Assembly (NCBI GenBank): GCA_009602725.1
Contig: WELB01000088.1
Location: 326,992-388,070, forward strand
DNA from: Spirogloea muscicola
Lineage: Eukaryota; Streptophyta; Zygnematophyceae; Spirogloeales; Spirogloeaceae
Reading direction: 5' to 3'
DNA length: 61,079 bases
Shown here in pieces: positions 35,101 through 53,835 of the stretch; position 1 is the first letter of the stretch; each line of letters begins with the position of its first letter. Under the pieces are notes generated by a model. It was not told where the DNA came from, searched no databases, and was given only the letters and a program-made list of their open reading frames with translations. The translations under genes and the position numbers were made by a program.

Positions 35101-35905
35101 CGAGATATCATTGGAAGTCTGGCTGAGAAGCGGTGCGAACTTACTGGCGGTTTTGCATGAATTGTAAGGTTGTCTTGAATTTCCATCCTGATATATTCTC
35201 AACAGCCATGTTGATGCCGAATGCTGTGAGGCCACTTCCAATGCCAATAATGAGCACAAAGCACCATTTGAGAATGGTATATTGCGTCCTCTCGGAGCGT
35301 GTCCGAGATCGCCAGTCCTCTTTACAGACAGCCGACTCAACCGCTCTGCAATTGCGGGGCCACACAATTGCTTTCACATCACTAAGTGGCAACAGGTTGC
35401 AGAATGTCAAGCATATGACAATCCTGCTAGCCTTGTCTTCCTTGAATGTCTTATGTACTTACTACAGCAAACAAGCTCAAGTAGAAAGCAGCGGGTCTCT
35501 TTCAGCAACTTGTGACAAAGCAACGAAAGCACCACCAAGTAAGACTTGCAATGATAGTCTGACTGAGTTGTCATGTTTTCGCCAACAACTTTGCCCAGGC
35601 AATAGCAGACCGTGCTTCCATCCATCAACAAAGACCCATGTCCCGGTCATTGCCAGTCCTAGTCTGATCTCTATTTGTGATGAGTAGCAAGATAAGCAGG
35701 ATCTCTTTGAGATGCTTCGGAGCACTCACTCATAGTCAAGGCTTTCGATGGGAGCAGCACTTGCGCCTATGACGGCAGTGTGCGAGTGCAGGGAAGGGCA
35801 GCGCTTAGTCTGCCCCAGGCCTAGCTCAGGCTCCTGGTGCTCCTTGATCAGCGGCGACCGCACGCCGTTCTCGTCGGAGTCATTCGCCTGCTCGCGCGGC
35901 GCCAT
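32114..35905 (-). CDS. CLC: CLC-family chloride transporter, plant type
   Basis: Complement of seven exons: 35730-35905, 35145-35345, 34844-35021, 34247-34509, 33687-33959, 32389-33547, 32114-32239; phases agree, about 791 residues. Motifs in order: SLDYEAVES, KWCFVLIIGIGSGLTAFGIN, AAAGSGIPKVKGYLNGV (anion site, Ser as in chloride-selective members rather than the Pro of AtCLCa), AVGKEGPLVHTGAC (gating Glu), GVLFALEEATSWW (position of the proton Glu), GIAVPSGLFVPAI, then two cytosolic CBS regions ending GIITRKDLLPEYL. Both glutamates are kept, suggesting a H+/Cl- exchanger of an internal membrane; that is inference. Intron 3 begins with GC (GTCAAG/GCAGGC); using the nearby GT would delete the conserved Val-Lys. 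The ATG at 35905 is the first in frame. Confidence 0.93.
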
Positions 35906-36256
35906 GGTTGTGTGCTTCCTCGCGTCTGCCTCCCTCAAGTCATCAAGGGGCCGCACTTCTAAACTGTAGGTGTGGCACGTCCGTCATGTCTCCCATTTAC
36001 GATCAGGCAGCGTCCTCGCGGCCTAACGGTTCTCAACAGGGGCCCCCCTCAACCGCACATTTGGACGTGCGGCGCGCATCTTGTCTGTGCCTGGCATCAG
36101 GCCCGCCGGATACCCGCGCCTTGCGCGGGTATCGCGCGCGCTCGCTCCCTCCGACGGAGACAGAGTGCGTCCCAGGAACGAGATTGTGTGCGTGCCGCCT
36201 ACACCGTAAGAAATGACGCCGCTTCCGGAGTTCTGGCAGCAGCGGAGGCTGCGGCC
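35906..36256. other. Upstream region of CLC, possible divergent promoter
   Basis: GC-rich upstream sequence between the CLC start and the tentative plus-strand start at 36257. No named element was recognised. Confidence 0.35.
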
Positions 36257-36808
36257 ATGGCCGCACACCAGACGCTCCGAGAGGAGCCCCGCGCCGAGGC
36301 CTCACGGCCGGCCGCCTGCGCGGCGCGGCGGCCTCGCCTAGGCCTTGCTTGGCTAGCCGCGCCGCCCGGGTGGTGGCCTGCTGACGCGATGGTGAGCCAC
36401 GTCGAGGAACGCCATGATCGGCAATCAGTAACAGTTGCTCAGTGGGGCATTCTCGACTCGGTCATTCTTTCTGGCTGGCCTTTCACGGCCAATCCCTTAC
36501 ACAGAAAGTGCTGAGTATTTATCATGACCTCACGTTGGCGTTAAGAGAAGAAAGATAGAGCTGTTTCACTTTGGGTAGAGCTGTTCACTTTTCACCCCAA
36601 TCCCTGGGAGGAGGTTCGCTGCACCTGGTCGGCATCTCGGACGTGGGCGGGGCTCGAGCCGGCCCTCGGGCAATGGCGCTACCACCGGCCACCCACGGGC
36701 CGGCGATCGGAGAGCACCGCAGCGTAGCAACTGTGCCACCGGTGCCCTCGTGGGTGGTGGGGATGCTACGAGACTATTGTGCCGCCTTCACCAAATGCGG
36801 CTCCCGGT
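36257..36808 (+). pseudogene. Possible 5' part of a host gene cut off by LINE insertions
   Basis: ATG at 36257 (MAAHQTLREEPRAEASRPAA, transit-peptide-like) stays open to a GTGAGC donor at about 36391. A second open block (36603-36808) reads LHLVGISDVGG, GPAIGEHRSVATVPPVPSWV and MLRDYCAAFTKCGSR and ends at a GTAGGT donor. No third exon is seen: LINE 3' sequence starts at about 36845. I do not recognise the protein. A hairpin relative also sits in the intron (36468-36495). Confidence 0.3.
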
Positions 36809-36844
36809 AGGTTTGCAGCCCTTCCATGGCTTTTTTGTACTGTT

Positions 36845-36905
36845 GTTCATTCTTTTTTCTTGGGCTGGCTGTTCCAGCCCATATCCTCAATGGGCGAGAT
36901 CCTCT
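36845..36905 (+). mobile_element. LINE 3' tip with hairpin
   Basis: CATTCTTTTTTCTT, GGGCTGG-CTGTT-CCAGCCC (36862-36880), ATATCCTCAATGGGCGAG. Only the tip of the element is present. Confidence 0.7.
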
Positions 36906-36984
36906 CTTCTTCCATGGCCTCCCCATCTCTTAATACACACGCATGTCCTTCCAAGTAGAAAAGACTCCTCCAAAAGAGAATTTT

Positions 36985-37560
36985 GTGTATTAGAAACTAG
37001 TTTAGGCCAAATGGCCAAGTACAAGGCAAGCACATCTAAGGATCTACATAACCTACAGCATATTGACCCGCTCAATAACCACGACTCAAAACATAAAGGT
37101 CACTAATCGATGCATGAATACTAGATGCCAGAAACGGAGCCCTTCTGCCACCAACCAGAGCTCGCCCAGCTTTCTGGTGCAAGGCACTAGCCTGAGCACG
37201 CTGCAAACAGGCAGAAACTCGTCGTCGCAAGAGCGACAGATATGCAGCTGGCAAGCCCATCTCAGCCGGAAACACATCTGCACGTCGAGTGTAGCCTAGA
37301 TTGGCAATGGTTTGAAGGAGAGTGTGGAAACGAGGACCCAGACAGCCAAAGATGTCGATTGCCGCTGGCAGGAGCTGATCGCATTGGGGGTAATCGAAGT
37401 AGTGCCGCAGTTTATTTTTTTCTGCACCGTCCACTGCATGCCCAGCGATGTGTGTCGATGCTGGGCCCTTATATGCCTCCGTAACAACGTCGACCAGGGC
37501 CCGTGGTCCTCCACCAGGGTGCACGCCCACAATGTCAAGTGTGCGGCGATATAAAAAGGG
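36985..37560 (-). mobile_element. LINE family A remnant 1 of a tandem array
   Basis: The minus strand encodes GGGPRALVDVVTEAYKGPAS, HIAGHAVDGAEKNKLRHYFD, QLLPAAIDIFGCLGPRFH, ADVFPAEMGLPAAYLSLLRR and ends ASISDLYVLSRGY. It is nearly identical to 38675-39670 except for small indels (one codon missing in VDVVVTE). Confidence 0.75.
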
Positions 37561-37579
37561 CGATGATTAGCTGTGATTG

Positions 37580-37690
37580 AAGAAAGGGCTCGCCCATTGA
37601 GGATAGGGGCTGGAAAAACCAGCCCAAAAATAGAATGAACAAAGTACGAGAAGGGGGCCAGGGGAAGCGCTAATTGCTGTGATTGCCCTC
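37580..37690 (-). mobile_element. LINE family B 3' tip (minus) inserted beside the family A array
   Basis: Minus strand: AGCGCTTCCCCTGGCCCCC, TTTGTTCATTC, GGGCTGG-TTTTT-CCAGCCC (37607-37625), CTATCCTCAATGGGCGAGCC. Confidence 0.7.
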
Positions 37691-38674
37691 CCAAGCTCTG
37701 GCCATCCATGAGCGTCCCCTTTCCGCCAGCAATACACAGTTACCTTAGTCCCCCTAGCATACAGCTTCATCTCTGCCCAAATTCTGCACTGCCTTTGCCT
37801 GATCAGTGCATTGGCTTGGTTTGGCCCCTTGCATTCCTGTGCGCTGCGCCCCTTCTCTTCTTCACCCTGGAGGGCCGTCGAGAGTGGCCGCCTTGCACAG
37901 CCAGCGCGGGCCTTCGTTTCACACTGCTCTCACCCTTGATTTGTTCTTCTTACAAAGAATTTGCTCGCTTGCTTTGGCCTCCCTCTCAGTCGATGTGCAC
38001 CGTGCGCCTTCCCTTTCCACATAATGTGCACCGCGTGCTCCCCCCACCTTGGATTATGCTCACTCGTGGTTTTTGTGTTCCCATTCTCTGCTTGACGAAA
38101 CAGAGTTCTCTGATCGTCAGCCTGGTGAGGTGCTTGATCAGTAGGCATCTGTCAAGCCATCTGTCCTTTGGCATCGACATGCCCTTATGTATATGTCATT
38201 ACATCTTCCGTTTGACCAATAGATTGATTGATGACTGGAAGCTGGACTTGTTTCACAAGCTGTCAGCCAATGCAGCCTGAGAAGAACCTCAACGTGTAGT
38301 CCACTGTGTTGCTAACAGCAACATTATGCTCTAAGTGGCTGCAACAGGCAGCGGGACATTCAGGCATGCCCTCATTTCAAGTCTCCTGGCTCTAGAAGAG
38401 AAGCTTACTCCTCAAGCTGCCCTACTATATAAACGGCTTCAATACATCTTTTGAGGTAGTGAGTCCTATATGCGGATCAGCAATCTGGGCTGTTACTGAG
38501 CAGGAAGCACCTTTGCTTCTTCTTCAAAAGAGTCCTGCTATTTTTTTTGTATGAACTGTGCATAAGCTAGCCCCTGCTGACGTTCTTGCGACGACCAGTT
38601 TCGGCCTGTTTGCAGCGTGCTCAGGCTAATGCTTTGCACCAGACAGCTGGGCGAGCTCTAGTTGGTGGCAGAAG
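37691..38674. other. Repeat-derived spacer, no gene
   Basis: A plus frame at 37708-38280 (190 codons) starts near ATCAGTGCATTGGCTTGG, a relative of the PEQCIGLNW module found in family B, and is otherwise featureless. GGCCTCCCTCTCAGTCGATG at about 37977 is a second relative of that module. From 38281 to 38674 nothing is recognised. Confidence 0.4.
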
Positions 38675-39670
38675 AAAATTTCGTGTATAAGAAACAAATG
38701 TAGGCCAAATGGCCAAGTACAAAGGCAAGTACATCTAACGATCTACATAACCTACAGCATATTGACCCGCTCAATAACCACGGGTCAAAACATAAAGGTC
38801 ACTAATCGATGCATGAATACTAGATGCCAGAAACGGAGCCCTTCTGCCACCAACCAGAGCTCGCCCAGCTTTCTGGTGCAAGGCACTAGCCTGAGCACGC
38901 TGCAAACAGGCCGAAACTCGTCGTCGCAAGAGCGACAGATATGCAGCTGGCAAGCCCATCTCAGCCGGAAACACATCTACACGTCGAGTGTAGCCTAGAT
39001 TGGCAATGTCTTGAAGCAGAGTGTGGCAACGAGGACCCAGACAGCCATAGATGTCGATTGCGGCTGGCAGGAGCTGATCGCATTGGGGTAATCGAAGTAG
39101 TGCCGCAATTTTCTTTGTTCTGCACCGCCCACTGCATGCCCAGCGATGTGTGTCAATGCTGGGCCCTTGTATGCCTCCGTAACAACCACGTCGACCAGGG
39201 CCTGTGGTCCTCCACCAGGTTGCACGCCCACAATGTCAAGTGTGCGGCGATGATGACGTCCCTGGGCGTCCGTAGTGATAGGCATGATATGGTTAACTTC
39301 CACGACCGCTCGGTAGCCGGCGTCGCGCATCAAACCCGCCAGGGCATCGCGAAGGAGGTTGTGAATGCCCACCACTTCTGGTCTAGTGGGGCATCTCAGC
39401 ATGTGAGTGGCGAGCACAGCACCCTCTGCACGGAAGCCGCACTCGCACTGGCGCACCCTAAACAGGCAGTTAGGTGGGAGGCCGAGGAAGAGTTGAAGCG
39501 ATGTCCGAAAGGCCTCGGAGCTGATGCTGAAGGCGTTGGCGACGGGGGGAGAGGTGATCCAGTCAGTGGCACCAGGTGTGGCCAGAAAAGCAAGTCTTAG
39601 CAAGCTCCTTGGATTGTTCTGTCTCTCTGGCAGCCTCCTCAACCTTCTGCAGCGTTCGTCTTCCACTGCC
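38675..39670 (-). mobile_element. LINE family A remnant 2, best copy of the C-terminal region
   Basis: Minus strand: FRTSLQLFLGLPPNC, CECGFRAEGAVLATHMLRC (C-x1-C-x11-H-x3-C), TRPEVVGIHNLLRDALAGLM, VVEVNHIMPITTDAQGRHHR, RTLDIVGVQPGGGPQALVDV, VVTEAYKGPALTHIAGHAVG, EQRKLRHYFDY; then, after a frame break at PQCDQ (39087), FPAEMGLPAAYLSLLRRR and the tail SISDLYVLTRGY at 38771. The zinc motif followed by R-x-x-D...VDVVVTE...K..HY is the pattern I read as restriction-like-endonuclease-like. Confidence 0.75.
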
Positions 39671-39814
39671 GTAACCAGGATTGTGCCCCTTTATCAGAAG
39701 GGGCTCGGGCTCCACAGCCGTCGTCGGGGAGGAGCGTGAAGAAGCTGAAAAAGCTGAAAGAGGCGTTAAAGGAGTGGGAAGGTCGGCCACTGAGGCAATG
39801 GCAGCCCATCTGCA
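39671..39814. other. Short spacer between array units
   Basis: 144 nt, partly AAGAAGCTGAAA-rich; no match to the flanking elements noticed. Confidence 0.3.
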
Positions 39815-40545
39815 CGACGTGGTCGACACATCTGCACGACGTTTATAGCCTAAATTGGCAGAATTCTAGAGGAGTGTGTGGAAACGAGGACCCAGACAGC
39901 CAAAGATGTCGACTGCCATTGGCAGGAGCTGATCGCATTGGGGGTAATCGGAGTAGTGCTGCAGCTTTCTTTGTTCTGCACTGCCCACTGCGTGGCCAGC
40001 GATGTGTGTCGATGCTGGAGATATATACGCCTCCGTAACAACGACATCGACCAAGGCCCGTGGTCCTCCACCAGGTTGCACGCCCACAATGTCAAGTGTG
40101 CGGCGATGATGACGTCCCTGGGCGTCCGTGGTGATAGGCATGATATTGTTGACTTCCATGACCGCACGGTAGCCGGCGTCGCGCATCAAGCCCGCCAGCG
40201 CATCGCGAAGGAGGTTGTGAATGCCCACCACTTCTGTTCTAGTGGGGCATCTCAGCATGTGAGTGGCGAGCACAGCACCCTCTGCACGGAAGCCGCACTC
40301 GCACTGGCGCACCCCAATTAGGCAGTTAGGTGGGAGGCCGAGGAAGAGTTGAAGCGATGTCCGAAAGGCCTCGGTGTCCGAAAGGCCTCGGAGCTGATGC
40401 TGAAGGCGTTGGCGACGGGGGAGAGGTGATCCAGTCAGTGGCACCAGGTGTGGCCAGAGAAGTAAGTCTTGCCAAGCTCCTTGGATTGTTCTGAATCTTT
40501 GGCAGCCTCCTCAACCTTCTGCGGCGTTCGTCTTCCCACTGCCGA
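39815..40545 (-). mobile_element. LINE family A remnant 3
   Basis: Same protein order as the 38675-39670 copy (CECGFRAEGAVLATHMLRC, GIHNLLRDALAGLMRDAGYR, TLDIVGVQPGGGPRALVDVV, QLLPMAVDIFGCLGPRFHTL). Its 3' half is replaced after PRFHTLL. A short tandem duplication of TCCGAAAGGCCTCGG is seen at 40358-40390. Confidence 0.7.
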
Positions 40546-40569
40546 ACAGAAGGGCTTTGTATCTGCTAT

Positions 40570-40730
40570 CTAGTATTCAGGCATCGATTAGCGACCTTTA
40601 TGTATTGACCCGTGGTTACTGAGCGGGTCAACTTGCTGTAGGGTTACGTAGGTCTTCAGATGTGCTTGCCTTTGTACTTGGCCATTTGGCCTTCATTTGT
40701 TTGAAATACACGAAACTTTTCCTTGCCCCC
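40570..40730 (+). mobile_element. LINE family A 3' end (plus)
   Basis: TTCAGGCATCGATTAGCGAC starts the ASISDLYVLTRGY tail, followed by GAGCGGGTCAACTTGC, TGTGCTTGCC, TACTTGGCCATTTGG and ACACGAAAC. Orientation is opposite to the array on its left. Confidence 0.7.
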
Positions 40731-41632
40731 ATTGGGAGAGCCACTTCTCTCTATATGGGCTGCTTCTTTTTTCGATTGATGTTTCAATTGGTAGTGGAAT
40801 AGTATTGGGAAGGTGACGGGGTATGGAATGTGAAGAAAGGCGCCGGTGCACATGTACCGAGAGGTAGGCAAGGCAAGCTAGTACACCGTTTGTGAGAATA
40901 AAGGAAGAATCTGAAGAGGGGCTATGGTAACAAACCAGGAAACACAACTGAAGGGGGTCTCTAACACCCCGCGAGTAGACATATACATTCACGCCAGACT
41001 GATCCGGGGCGCCGGAGCACCACCAATTATGAGTCCAAGGCCAGTACATCCAGAGAACGGAGTGTTGTATTGAGTGATGGAGGGGTCTGAGTTGCGGAAT
41101 ACGAAGGCAAGAGAGAGCGAGCACGCGTTTGAATAGACAACGGGTAGCTAAGGTGCCACACGACGTCGCACTTGGTGGCTCAACTCCGTGGCCCCTGGCA
41201 ACGGTACTGCGCGCCTGCCTGCAGCCGCCGCGCGGGCCCTGCCGCCGTCGCCGCCGCCGCCGCCGCTGCCGCCGCCGCCGGATTGCGGCCTCTGCCTCCC
41301 TCGTGCCCTGATTCGGGGCGGGCTCCGGCGCGCCCCAGGGGCCTCGCGGGCCGGCTTCAGCGTCCTTGCAGCGGCAGAGGAGACGAGCCTCTGCTCCCGC
41401 GGATGTCGAATAGCCGCCGCGGGCGGCGAGGCGTGGTGGTTCGACAGCTGGCCTTGCGCAGCACGCGTTCGTCATCGGGCATTCTCAGCGCGCGGCTTCA
41501 GTGGCAGGCGGGCGAGCCGAGCTCCTCGACTACTGGCGCGGACGGCGGTGGGGGGGTCGGAAGCGATGCAAGCTCCAGCACAAGCCTTGATGCCTGGCGG
41601 TCGACAGGACGACTCCGAGCTGCACAGTTCGT
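40731..41632. other. GC-rich stretch, no convincing gene
   Basis: Relics to about 40880, then unique sequence and a GC-rich block (41180-41600) with CCG runs and overlapping open frames on all strands, the longest 188 codons. Without a domain or clean splice structure I do not call one. Confidence 0.35.
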
Positions 41633-42307
41633 GCGTTGGGAGGCCAGGGCGTCATGAGATGCGGCGAGCCGGCGTTCGCCCCGGCGAGGAAGTGGAGGAG
41701 GCTGGACGAGATCCTCCGCACGACCAAGAAGATTACCAAGCCCCTGCACATTGACTCGTGCCAGAAGGTGGTCAACCGACCTGTCACTAGGTACGGCGGC
41801 CTCTCAGCTACTGTGGCCGAAGTAGCCGACTCCAGCAGGCCGGGAAATCCCTCATTGGAGCTGCAAGTAGCAGCAGTCCCAGCTGAACAGGAAGTTGAGA
41901 GGGCGGCAGACGAGCCGGGGGGTTTAGCGACCACTGTGCGAGCAGCTGCTGTGAAGGAGCTGCAGCTTCTCTTCAAGCATAGACCACTGGCGCAAGTGGA
42001 CCACCAGCCTATTGAGAGCAGGGGTGGAGGAGATGCAAAATTGCCGCCAGATACAGGTGGTTCTACAGTATCAAAACACCGTCGCGACTTGGTCGCTCTG
42101 CAGACCTGCTCATGCTCAAGAAATCTGGAAAATGCTGGGCAGTGCAAAGTACCTCGTCAAGGCGATGTTAAGAGCCAGGGAAAGGCATGCGAAGGTTCTG
42201 GAAGTGGATCTGAGCCTGACATAGTCCCATTGCTTTTCCTGAAGGGAGGAGGAGGTAAGCGCTGGACTGAAATTGTACTGTTCGTAAAGGACATGAAGCA
42301 TTCGTAG
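41633..42307 (+). CDS. Possible gene fragment, unrecognised
   Basis: An open frame begins MRCGEPAFAPARKWRRLDEI, LRTTKKITKPLHIDSCQKVV, NRPVTRYGGL, and ends at 42307. It lies outside the repeats and downstream of a GC-rich, promoter-like block, as real genes here do, and continues past where GC bias alone would keep it open. A second frame (42012-42224) is also open, so an intron is possible. Function unknown. Confidence 0.3.
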   Translation, partial: ALGGQGVMRCGEPAFAPARKWRRLDEILRTTKKITKPLHIDSCQKVVNRPVTRYGGLSATVAEVADSSRPGNPSLELQVAAVPAEQEVERAADEPGGLATTVRAAAVKELQLLFKHRPLAQVDHQPIESRGGGDAKLPPDTGGSTVSKHRRDLVALQTCSCSRNLENAGQCKVPRQGDVKSQGKACEGSGSGSEPDIVPLLFLKGGGGKRWTEIVLFVKDMKHS

Positions 42308-43339
42308 ACGTCCCTGAGCGTCGTAAGGTGCTTCACACAACAGGTCTGAAAAGGCATCTCAGAAGTATGATGTGATCCTGCTAATCACTAGCGCCCATCA
42401 GTAAGTGAAAGAGCTTGGCAGCGCTTCACTTAGAAAACCCCTTTTGTATGTGCTGTGCAGCCCGCATGTTGTCAAGGACGACCTGTGTTGCTTCATCTTA
42501 CAAGTGTTGATGCACATGCCTCGCAGTTGCATTGCCACAGCTGGTCTCTGGCTTGTGCTTGCTGGGGTCACCAGATGCTCGTCGAGGAAACGACCAACAT
42601 GACAACAGAGGCCCTCCGCAGGCCAGCAATGCAAACTGCTCCTGCAATGTGAGGCCGGCATCCAAGTGTTTGCAAACACATAGCTACCAAAGTGCCTCTA
42701 TAGCGTTCGTAAGATCTCCAAGTCGCCAAGACAGACGCCCGTCCTCGGGAAATCCGCCAGTTGCAAAGAAGACATTGAACAAGCTTGATTGCATTGTCTC
42801 CGCTGACATTGCGGCATTGCAGTCCTCAAAATTCCAAATCAGGGAGGTCAAGCACTTCCTCTAAGTTCTGGTGGTCACGTGTAATTTACTGCAATCTTTA
42901 CTGTTGCAAGCATCTTGGCAGTGGACATATCCTGACACGCATTGTGTTATGCATGTGCTCATCGACTTACCTGTGACACAATTGTGGCACAGTTGCTGCA
43001 CTTGATCTCGCTGAGGTACCAGACCCTTAAGTATCCGCTTTTGCAAGCTGCACATATTTCTTACATATAGAGGGTGGCCAGAAATAGCTTCGCCCTTTGT
43101 TGCTCGCCTGCAGGTGGCAGCGTGCCGGACAGTCACGGACCAGATCGGAGCAACGATGCCCAGTCCGAGGCAGCCCGTCCAAGCGACCACCGGCCGCCAT
43201 GGCGGCAGTCCTTTCGCCTCTCGTTCGCCATCCGCCTCACTCAGCCTCCCCGCTGCCGCCGCCGCTGCCGCTGTGGGCCGGGCCGCAGGCGGCACGGCTG
43301 CAGGCCAGAGTTGGCCATCGGTGCGCTGCCCCAGCCCAC
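42308..43339. other. No supported gene
   Basis: Short open frames only (one, 42755-42864, ends LDCIVSADIAALQSSKFQIR and could be a terminal exon). Nothing decisive. Confidence 0.3.
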
Positions 43340-43855
43340 AGAAGAAGAAGCACCATTTTGAAAGAGAGAACGCGGATGCTGAAAAAGAGCTGAAGTACGC
43401 GGATCATCCGCGGGAAGACGAGTTCTTCCCGTTGGCCATCGACACACATGGGGCGCTGGGCGCTCGGTGGCTCGAGCTGCTCACCCAGCTCGCCCGCCAC
43501 ACCATCGCCCGGCGCTTCCATGGGGAGCCGGTTGACTTCCCTGCAGCCGGGTCGCTGGCGCAAGTGTATCGAATGCGCCTGGCCGTCTCGCTGCAGAGGT
43601 CCATGGCCCGGGCGCTGCACCTTCGTGCCGGCAGAGCCCTCGCTGCTGCCTCTGGCTCTGGCCAGGGGACCCACTTCCAGGAGCCCAGCATCTCTGATCT
43701 GCGGCTGCTTAGCAGGGGTTACTGAGTGTCTCGTAGCAGCTTTGTTTCTGTTACTTAGCGCTTCCCCTGGCCCCCTTCTCGTACTCTGTTCATTCTTTTT
43801 CGGGCTGGTTGTTCCAGCCCCTATTCTCAATGGGCGAGCACTTTCTTCTGAAAAA
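43340..43855 (+). mobile_element. LINE family B C-terminal end with 3' hairpin
   Basis: EDEFFPLAIDTHGALGARWL, QVYRMRLAVSLQRSMARALH, LRAGRALAAASGSGQGTHFQ, SISDLRLLSRGY-stop (43723), UTR, hairpin GGGCTGG-TTGTT-CCAGCCC (43802-43820), GGGCGAGCACTTTCTTCT. Family B as in 17945-18935 but on the other strand. The reading frame is intact over the visible part. Confidence 0.8.
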
Positions 43856-43879
43856 TGAAAGAGCGGCTGTACAAACCAG

Positions 43880-43990
43880 CCAGGTGCATCCAAGAGAGAG
43901 AAAAGGCGCGTGATGTGCATGAAGTGAAACGGTGGCCAAGTCAAGCCAAAACATTGTTCAGGCAGAAAAATTAGTGCAAGAAATGGGGCT
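43880..43990 (-). mobile_element. PEQC module relic (minus)
   Basis: The minus strand carries CCTGAACAATGTTTTGGCTTG then CCACCGTTTCACTTCATGC, a relative of the insert in the family B endonuclease-like region at about 18700. Confidence 0.5.
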
Positions 43991-44044
43991 ACATGAAACG
44001 AAGGCCTATGCGAAGGCGACTAAGGTAACAGTGTGATGTTAGTA

Positions 44045-44290
44045 CGTTGATACCCACGGGTGACCACATCCAAATCCGACAGGCTATCTTGGGGAGCTGG
44101 AGCGCCGCCATCCGAAGGGGGCGAGGGCTGCGAAAAGCCAGCCACAGAAAGTATGAGACGGTTAGAAGGAGCCAGAAAGCGTAGAGACGCACCGAGGGTG
44201 CCTGCCAGAGAGAAGGCGCGCGGGGCGCATGAAATGAATTGGCCTCCATATGGAGGCCAATTCAAGCCGATACATTGTTCAGGCAGAGTC
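44045..44290 (-). mobile_element. LINE-related remnant with PEQC module and SDLDVVTRGY tail (minus)
   Basis: The minus strand reads PEQCIGLNWPPYGGQF, a UTR-like stretch with GGCTGGCTTTTCGCAGCC and the ORF tail SLSDLDVVTRGY. It contains the 30-nt palindrome at 44235-44264. Confidence 0.6.
44235..44264. repeat. Perfect 30-nt palindrome
   Basis: The two 15-nt arms (TGAATTGGCCTCCAT and its exact complement) meet at a central ATAT. The equivalent place at about 18676-18706 has a single copy of the arm. Confidence 0.9.
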
Positions 44291-44359
44291 CAGGGCAAAC
44301 TAGACAAGGCTACATAATACGGAACCGAAACCAAGGTGCCAGAGGGGGAGATGCCGTCT

Positions 44360-44655
44360 TAGAGGTCTATGGCCCGGGCGCTGCCTCTTCGTGCCGGCAG
44401 AGCCCTCGCTGCTGCCTCTGGCTCTGGCCAGGGGACCCACTTCCAGGAGCCTAGCATCTCCGACCTGCGGCTGCTTAGCAGGAAATATCGTGTATTTCCT
44501 GCTAGCAGGGGTTACTGAGTGACTCGTAGCTGCTTTGTTTCTTTGTGTGCTTGCTTTTCTTAGCGCTTCCCCTGGCCCCCTTCGTGCTCTGTTCATTCTT
44601 TTTTGGGCTGGCTTTTCCAGCCCCTATTCTCAATGGGCGAGCCCTTTCTCTTTGG
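44360..44655 (+). mobile_element. LINE family B 3' end with fold-back insertion and hairpin
   Basis: RSMARALPLRAGRALAAASG leads into SISDLRLLSR, then an extra 26 nt (see the stem-loop at 44476-44504) before RGY-stop. The UTR ends with the hairpin GGGCTGG-CTTTT-CCAGCCC (44605-44623) and GGGCGAGCCC. Confidence 0.75.
44476..44504. repeat. 12-bp stem, 5-nt loop inverted repeat
   Basis: TAGCAGGAAATA, loop TCGTG, TATTTCCTGCTA. The paralogue at about 43713-43722 has no such insert. Confidence 0.9.
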
Positions 44656-44763
44656 AACGTGGACAAGGCCAGCACAGCCACGCTCGGAGGTTCACATGCA
44701 ATGCGGTGAAGCGGTGGTTATTGTCGACGTGGGTGGCTCTGTCGTATTCTAGGGCGCACAGGT

Positions 44764-44801
<38 letters not shown>

Positions 44802-45133
44802 GCGAGCGCCGCCGGGCGACGGGAGGGCCTCGGAGATACTCGGCGGGCCGCCAAGAGGCTCAGAGACGGCAGTCTCGCAGCGGTCTGGGCTGCGGTCACT
44901 GGGCTCTCCGGCTGTGCCAGGAGGCGCCGTGAGGGGCGCTGGCGCGCCACTGCCGGCCTGGCGCAAGCGGCTGTGGCCCCGTCGCTGCCGTGACCATCCG
45001 TGTTGGCGACGGCGCGTCGAGGCGGCATGCACTCAACCGGCCGCTTCAGGCGGAACAGGTTATGGCGGTGTCTCGTTTGAGGCTCCTGGAAGGAGGCGCC
45101 AGCGTGGGGCGCGTGGTGCTCTGATCGGCCGCC
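44656..45133. promoter_or_regulatory. Upstream region of XRN2 with CCG microsatellite
   Basis: GC-rich, with a pure CCG run at about 44764-44798. It should hold the XRN2 promoter and 5' UTR. No named motif seen. Confidence 0.4.
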
Positions 45134-53736
<8,603 letters not shown>

Positions 53737-53830
53737 TGTGCAACAGTTTGCACTAGCGGCCACTTGTCAGCAATTTGCCACTGCTCTCCTCTTGCTTCCT
53801 GGCTACATGTCTATGAGATCAGCAAAGGCT

Positions 53831-53835
53831 TGTAA
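53831..53835 (+). terminator. Possible TGTAA polyadenylation signal for XRN2
   Basis: TGTAA occurs 95 nt after the stop, a plausible distance for a green alga. Confidence 0.35.
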
